From Zoroaster sp. YZ-2022 (Eukaryota > Echinodermata > Asteroidea > Forcipulatida > Zoroasteridae): DNA of 64,000 nt. The first letter of the stretch is position 1, and each line of letters starts with the position of its first letter. This document shows, in pieces, positions 59,090-64,000 of this stretch. A model generated the notes under the pieces. The model did no database searches. It saw only the letters and a list, made by a program, of their open reading frames with translations, and was not told where the DNA came from. The stretch is taken from assembly GCA_029582265.1 (NCBI GenBank), contig CM055819.1:40786761-40850760 (forward strand). The letters run 5' to 3'. The translations under genes and the position numbers were made by a program.

Positions 59090-61150
59090 GGGTGTGGGGG
59101 TAAACCCGGGCCCGCCCCGAGAAAAAAGGGGCGGACAAAACTTGCCCCTTTTTAAAAATTTTTTTTTGAAAGTAAAAGCTTTTTTTTTCTGTTTTTGGAA
59201 AAGTTTAAGATATGTTTTTTTTACAACTTGAAAAATTTTAAAAGGTTCTACATTTATTTTTGAGAAAAACAAATTTGGAAAAATCTTCCTTTTGCTGAAA
59301 AGTGCTGAAAAAAAACTGGAAAAAACGCGGTGTAAAAGGGCAGGTTGAAAAGTTTCCGGCATTCCAATTTTTAAAAACCCAAGGGGGGGGTGAAAAATCC
59401 GTCCCAAATTGTCAACCCCTTTCACTCAAAAAAAAGCTTATATTCTCCTCTTTTTTAAAATTTGGGATGTTCCAAAAAAAAGCTTAAATTTTTTAATAAA
59501 AAAAAAAAAATAAACATTAAAAACGGACTGCGCAAAACTTAAGGAAAAACCCCGGTTTTTCTTATCAATCTAATGGAAAAAATTTCCCCCTTTTTAAAAA
59601 TGGGATTGCAAGACCGGGACAGGGCTCATTTTTTTCCCCAAAAGCATTTTGGGGGTAATCCCCCTGCCAAGAGGTGCAAGGTTGTTTTAATTTTGTTTTT
59701 CACCCCCGTTGATTAACGCCCAAAACCCCGGGATCCGCCGGAACCCGACCCCGTTCTATTTTAATGCATGTATGATGACGAAAACGCGTGGTGCGGGGGT
59801 TTAAAAGCCTCGTTTTGGGTGTCGGAAGACGCTTTTTTTTTTGCCAATGCCAAATGTCAGGTTCGCTTTTTAAAATTTTACATTAATTTTCCACTATTTT
59901 TTTTTTGTCTAAGGGTTTAATTTTTAATAAGGGTTTTGAAATTTTTGTTCCTAAATCGTTCCCACCTTTTTAAAGCACCCGTTTCCCCCCATGGTTTTGG
60001 GTTTTTCTAACTATGTTGCTAAATCTGTGCTCCCGCTTTCCCATTGATAAAAAAAACCCCACCCAAAGGGTTTAAATTTCCACAAAAACCACCATCCTCA
60101 GACCCCCCCCCCAACCCCACCCCAAATCAAAACCTGGCCCCCTCTGAGCCGGGGTGATATTAAACAGGCTTATCTCCCCCCCTACCCCCCCACCCCCCTA
60201 ATCAAAAAGGTTTTTCGCCCCTTTTTACCTTGTTGGGAAAACCAAACAAATGGGGGATCCCCCCAGAATAGTGTAAGGTGAAAACCAACCGTTTTCTCTA
60301 AAATTTTTTATGGAAGGGGGAATTTACGGTTTTTGACAAATTAATGAAGGATATTAAAAAGATTTAAACCCCTTAAAAAACTTTTTAAAAGTCTTAAATT
60401 GATTTTAAAAAAAAAATAATAAATTAGATGAATTCAAGAGATATCAGGAAAATTTTTGAAAATACCCGTTGGTTTCTTTTTTAATTTGGAAAAAAGAAGG
60501 CCATGCATTTTGTTTTTTTTTTTATATTTTTTTTATAAATGGCCATCATTAATTTCCCTTTTTGAAGACCCTAAAGTGAAAAAAATTTAATTAAAAAATT
60601 TTAAAAAAATTTCCCTAAAAAAATTTAAAAATTTAATTTCAAAGATATCAGGCCCATTTTAACCCGGGAAAAAACAGTTGGGTTTCCTTTTTAATACTGA
60701 AAAAAAAAAGAAAACCTTTTAAAATTTAATTTTGTTGTTTTAATTTGTTTGGCCCAACATTCAATTTTTTCCCACCCCGCCATTTTTTTTGTCCCCCGCT
60801 TGGGGGTTTCCTTTTCGCCCATTTTCCGGCGTGGTTGTTTTCCTTTCTTTGGCTCCGGGAAATTTTTTTTTACCAAAACCCAAAAAATTATTGTTTTAAA
60901 CCCAAATTTTAAAAAATTTCATTTTTTTTCCCCCACTAAAAATTTTTTTACGGCCCATTAAAAAGTCAATTTCATTCCCTTTGTTTATTATTTGGGTTTA
61001 CTTTACCTTGGTTTTCCAGCAAAAAGCCTTTAAAGGTTTCTTTTTAACCCCCCGGCCGATTTTTATTTTTTACCAAAAACATTAAAAAACCCGGGTCTTT
61101 CATTTTTTAGCCCCCTTTTGGGGGAACCCTTAAAAAATTCAATTTGTGTT
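59090..61150 (+). repeat. 2-kb tandem duplication, unit 1 (distorted)
   Basis: Blocks CCCCGAGAAA, TTTCATTTATTTTTGAGAAA-like, CTGAAAAGxGTGAAAAAA, GGCAGGTTGAAAA, AACGGACTGC.CAAAAC and AATGCATG occur here and, in the same order, in unit 2. The spacing is about 2.07 kb. Confidence 0.6.
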
Positions 61151-61164
61151 TTGGGCGCTTTGGG

Positions 61165-62740
61165 CCCTACCCCGAGAAAGAAGCCAATGGAGCACAACTT
61201 CCCTTTTTAAAAATTTTTTTTGAAAGTTCGTTTATTTTTTCTGTTTTGGATAAAAATATTAAGAATTTTTTCTACAACTTAAAAAAAATTTGAAAAGGAT
61301 TTCATTTATTTTTGAGAAATCAAATTTGAAAAACGACCTTTTCTGAAAAGGGTGAAAAAAACTGAAAAATCTGTGTTAAAAAATGGCAGGTTGAAAAAAC
61401 CCCCCACATGCAATTTTTTAAAACCAAGGAGGTGGAAAAATCCTTTAATTAAGTCAACCCCCAAAAAAAACTTTATATTCTCCTTTTAAATATGGTATGT
61501 TTTTTAAATAATCTTCAATTTTATAATAAAAAAAAAAAAAATAAAATTAAATCGGACAGCAAAACGTTGGAAAAAAAAACCCCACGGTTTGCGCCCATGT
61601 TTTCAATCAATGGAAAATTCCCCCTTTTAAAAAAAACATTCTAAAGGGCACCCGGAGCTCATTTTGTCCCCAACCCCATTTTAAAAACCCAATCCCCCCT
61701 GCTAAGGAGGAAGGGGTTTTTTATGTCTGTTTTTTACCCCCGTTTTTTCCCACAACACCCCGGAAACCTGGGCGCAACCAGGCTTCGTTCTATTTACATG
61801 CATTAGCCCTACAACCTTGGGGAGGTGGGTTTAAATCCTCGGGTTTTGCTGTAAAGGGAGACGCTTTTGTTGTTGCTATACTAAGTCAGGTTCTTTTTTT
61901 TTTACATTAAATTTTTTATTTTTTTTTATTTCTGGGGTTTAAATTTTTAATAAGAATATCCCCGGGTACAATTTTAAATGAAAATACAGTTGGTTTCATA
62001 ATTCTGAAAAAAAGAAAAATCAAAAGAATTTTTTTTATAGTTGTTTATAAAAGGCATCATTCAATTTTTTTGAAGGGGCCCCTAAAGTGAAAAAAAATGT
62101 TAATTAGTGGTTTTTAAAAATTTTGTAATAAAATTAAAAAATTTTTCAAAGAATTGGGGGGCCCTTTAACTGAAAAATGTTGGTTTCTTTTTAATACTGA
62201 AAAAGAAGGGCCCCTTTCCTTTAGTTTTTTTGTTATAGTTGTTTTAAAAAGGGCATCATTCAATTTTCCTACCCCCCATTTTTTTCCCCCGGGGAAATCG
62301 GCGTTTTCGCCTTTTTGGCCCTTGTTTTCATTTTAGCTCCAGCCTTTTTTTTACAACCCCAGAAAATCATTGTTTTTAAACCCAATTCTAGTATTTCCTT
62401 GTTTTCCTTTACTAAATTTTTCGGGAAAAATTAAATTTTATTCCGTTTTTTATTTGTTGCATTGCCCTGGCCACGAAAAACGCCTTTGGAAATTATTTTA
62501 AACCCCCTTACCTTTTTTGGGTCATTTTTAAAAAACCATTAAACCAACTCTTTCTTTCCCCTTTTTTCGGTGAACCCTTAAAACTTTTTTTCACTTTCCC
62601 ATCCCTCTGACGGTGGTGGTGGGGTTTGTTGATCCAATTTTTGCTTGATGGGGTCATGGCGGTACCCAGGGGTGATGGCACCCGGGCCCGGGGTGCCTGG
62701 CCCCCCAACCATTTAATCACCCAAAAATTTTTTCCCATGG
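61165..62740 (+). repeat. 2-kb tandem duplication, unit 2 (distorted)
   Basis: Repeats the order of unit 1: CCCCGAGAAAGAAG, ATTTATTTTTGAGAAATCAA, GAAAAGGGTGAAAAAAACTG, GGCAGGTTGAAAA, ATCGGACAGCAAAACG and TACATGCAT. A TACTGAAAAAGAAG block seen twice in unit 1 recurs here. Confidence 0.55.
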
Positions 62741-64000
62741 TATTAGTTTACGTTCAAAAATTTTCCCAGTAAGCAAGCTGACGGAAGTTGCTGTCACTCG
62801 CCCCCGTTCGTTGCAGTATTCCCAATATTTCATGGTGGGAAAAAATTTGGGAAAAGTTGTTTAGCTGGTCCCTCAGTGCATCAATGAAATATGCGTGCCC
62901 CGGGATCCAGCAATATAACAACCCTGTGCTTTTTTCACTTCTTCTAAAATAGCACTTTGAAAGATTTTGGGGATGATACTCGGGGGCGATCGGGGTGTTA
63001 CCACTTTGAGAGGTGTTTTTTGAGTAATCGGGTAAACATCACTTTTGAGGCGCCGATAACATAAATTTGTGATTTGTCATGTGACGGCTTTACCAATGAA
63101 ATTAAAAATTAAGACGTATAAAAAAATTAATGTATGTCGAAAACTCTGAAAAGTCGTAGGAATTTCATGGGACTCTCTTTACATGCTTTACATTTTGGGA
63201 ATGAGTGTTTAAAAACTAATTTGACCTTATAGAGTCCCTTTTTAAGCCACATGGACATCATAATGCATGGTTTTGGTTTTTTTTAAAACTTTCACTAGCC
63301 CAAATCCTAAAAGTAAATTTATTTTAATACTTAACATTCATGAAATCTGTGCATTCATGACATTGGACTTACTAGTACAAAAAAAACCATCATTTATTTT
63401 ATTTGAAATTATTTTTCTTCCCAATTTTTTTGATTAAACTTTTGTGTTATCGGACCAACGGTTCTGTCCTGCCGACTTTCATTTTAAACAATTTTTTAAA
63501 ATTAAAATTAGTTTTGGAAATTCCATTCAAGTTTAAAAAAAACCCTTCAGAAAAAACACTTTACCGTTACCTTACATGTTTGAAAATTTAAAAAAGATTA
63601 AAAAAAACAAGCATGTATGAGTTATAAATTTATTTTTACAAAGTTTAAAATTTAAAAATTTGAACTAATTTGTGGGTTTTTTAAAAATAAAAAAACATGT
63701 ACAAATGAATTGTGGTTGTGTTTTTCCTTTAAATATCAAACTTTTTTGCTAATCCTTGACTCGGACTGTATTTGGGGTTTTTACGAATTTCGAATATAAG
63801 CGGGGTAAACCCCCCAAAAACACCAACCAAAAATTTATTTTCAACAAAAACCCCCGTATAAGCTGCCAAAAGAGGCCCGCCCGGGTGCCCTTTTGTCCTT
63901 GCCAAAAAAGGGGTCATTGTGTTGTTTGATAAAAAGTTTAAAGAGGCGCAAAAGCATACCCGCCAACCCTTGACAAGTGAAAAATTGTAAATAAAATTAA

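Larger units (their letters stand above)
33731..64000. other. Low-quality sequence: run-stretched mosaic
   Basis: From about 33,730 nearly every line is dominated by runs of three to eight identical bases in all four letters, with few mixed words. Recognisable repeats inside are distorted in the same way. I see no gene that can be trusted. Cleaner islands exist at about 35,660-35,990, 43,720-43,800, 45,900-46,020 and 62,760-63,250. Most likely these are poor trace ends or uncorrected reads used as consensus. Confidence 0.85.

Noticed and set aside
62740..63250. Cleaner island with short minus-strand coding-like phrases
   Set aside because: Stops occur in every frame and no family is recognisable.
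1..64000. CRISPR array, prophage or bacterial operon
   Set aside because: No regular spacer arrays or bacterial gene organisation; all recognisable genes are from eukaryotic retroelements.

Overview
The window looks like accessory, transposon-rich DNA of a marine invertebrate, most likely a non-vertebrate deuterostome such as an echinoderm or hemichordate. This is inferred from the mixture seen: a CR1/L2-like LINE with an (ATT)n tail, a tRNA-derived SINE, Penelope-like elements (PLEs), an RTE LINE, a Ty3/Gypsy element primed by tRNA-Leu, many small inverted-repeat elements, and frequent TACATGTA words. The species cannot be fixed from sequence alone. No cellular gene, rRNA, functional tRNA gene or CRISPR array could be identified with confidence; a few short possible exons are listed with low confidence.

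Layout. 1-2190: 3' part of a decayed CR1/L2-like LINE, split by a SINE that ends in the same 3' sequence as the LINE. 2191-2570: reverse-strand LINE ORF1 (gag-like) remnant. 2590-5069: compound Penelope-like locus, with reverse transcriptase and GIY-YIG parts on the minus strand, head to head with an N-terminal piece on the plus strand flanked by two 134-bp direct repeats. 5.6-8.9 kb: inverted-repeat MITE-like elements and a short tandem array. 9.0-10.4 kb: 5'-truncated RTE-clade LINE. 10,859-15,220: Ty3/Gypsy element with 5' LTR, primer site, gag, protease and RT, truncated inside pol. 15.3-16.7 kb: tandem repeats, a second Penelope-like locus with an inverted duplication, and a hammerhead-ribozyme-like motif. 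16.8-23.2 kb: hairpins, a piggyBac-like MITE and inverted dispersed repeats. 23.3-23.9 kb: LINE endonuclease remnant. 24-28 kb: mostly non-coding, with one unusual repeated 10-mer. 28.0-30.5 kb: a 1.2-kb tandem duplication. 30.5-33.7 kb: non-coding with weak exon candidates.

From about 33,730 to the end the sequence changes character abruptly. It becomes a dense mosaic of stretched runs (AAAA, CCCC, GGGG, TTTT), and known repeats can be recognised there only in a distorted form: two SINE copies near 38.2 kb and copies of the piggyBac-like MITE near 39.3, 39.8 and 44.6 kb. I read this as low-quality base calling or consensus, not biology. Open frames in that half should not be treated as genes. 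Larger structures still show through: a minisatellite with TTAGGG-like words at 47.3-47.6 kb, a pair of long direct repeats at 48.2 and 53.1 kb, and a 2-kb tandem duplication at 59.1-62.7 kb.

The elements interact as layers of parasites. The SINE appears to borrow the LINE machinery through a shared tail and has landed in a relative of its own partner. The Penelope copies form head-to-head and partial tandem structures typical of that group. The short MITEs need transposases not encoded here. I found no clear new defence or metabolic system; the best leads are the SINE/LINE tail match, the hammerhead-like motif, the GAGGT-rich Gypsy element and the GTTACGTCGA motif cluster.
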